Positions 63,878 through 64,000 of a stretch of 64,000 nt of DNA are shown here, piece after piece. The notes beneath the pieces were generated by a model. It saw only the letters and a program-made list of their open reading frames with translations, was not told where the DNA came from and did no database searches. This stretch comes from CAVSUR01 sp963846005. GTDB lineage: Bacteria > Actinomycetota > Actinomycetes > Streptosporangiales > Streptosporangiaceae. The first letter of the stretch is position 1; each line of letters opens with the position of its first letter. The DNA lies in the NCBI GenBank assembly GCA_963846005.1, contig CAWJUH010000001.1:1240001-1304000 (forward strand), given 5' to 3'. The translations under genes were made by a program, and so were the position numbers.

Positions 63878-64000
63878 GGTCAGGTCCCCCTTCGGGCCAT
63901 TGTCGCGGCAACCTGGCGGGCCTTACGGCCGCAGGCCACCCCGGCTGGCGCTACCGTCCCGGCAGTCTGCCACGGTGGCAGCCGCCGGTCCAGCGCCGGG

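Noticed and set aside
1..64000. CRISPR array
   Set aside because: No series of regularly spaced direct repeats with unique spacers was seen; the GTGCCAT array is far too short-spaced.

Overview
The window is very GC-rich DNA with GTG and TTG starts, purine-rich ribosome sites, a WhiB regulator, an F420/deazaflavin-type oxidoreductase and an Eis-type acetyltransferase. This points to a filamentous or related actinomycete (Streptomyces/Streptosporangiales-like); the genus cannot be fixed from sequence alone. Two stretches look like intact chromosomal backbone, about 1-8.0 kb and about 56.3-64 kb. Between them lie about 48 kb of accessory DNA, rich in insertion sequences and broken genes, arranged around two tRNA genes set back to back.

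Left backbone (1-8.0 kb): WhiB regulator, Asp/Glu racemase with a small partner, M18 aminopeptidase, deazaflavin-type reductase, PurU (formyl-THF deformylase), then an operon of a HicB-like ribbon-helix-helix protein, a DUF4097 beta-repeat protein and a DrrA/DrrB-type ABC exporter. Helically phased GTGCCAT repeats lie immediately upstream of that operon.

tRNA-Pro island (about 8.0-44.7 kb): a 48-bp copy of the 3' half of tRNA-Pro at 8009-8056 matches the intact tRNA-Pro at 44671-44745. Paired TAGGCTCCC-type sites lie just inside both ends, and a tyrosine integrase (with one frameshift) sits beside the tRNA. The implied element is 36.66 kb. It carries a large unknown protein locus with a TetR regulator, a cytochrome b/molybdopterin fusion oxidoreductase, an Eis-like acetyltransferase, a transaldolase beside a flavoprotein reductase, GTP cyclohydrolase I, and a complete sugar-uptake and glycoside-catabolism locus (ABC importer, ROK regulator, dehydrogenase, TIM-barrel isomerase, GH63-like hydrolase). 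IS630, ISL3 and IS21 remnants and many truncated or frameshifted genes are interspersed. No transfer, replication or excisionase genes were recognised, so it looks like a decaying, probably immobile island.

Second accessory block (about 44.8-56.2 kb): tRNA-Gly is followed by a truncated, frameshifted integrase, an MBL-fold hydrolase, a broken IS110, an intact IS256-family element with an 8-bp target duplication, PHP and MOSC proteins, a broken peptide deformylase and a second IS21-family element with a 5-bp target duplication.

Right backbone (56.3-64 kb): alcohol dehydrogenase, a pentapeptide-DinB fusion, an AlkZ-like winged-helix protein, a PNPOx-like protein, two GNAT acetyltransferases, a phosphate-symporter-like MFS transporter, small zinc-ribbon/CxxC proteins and a LysE stub. 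Almost all single-base frameshifts fall in the accessory region and the backbone genes are mostly clean, which favours real decay over uniform sequencing error, although errors in G/C runs cannot be excluded.
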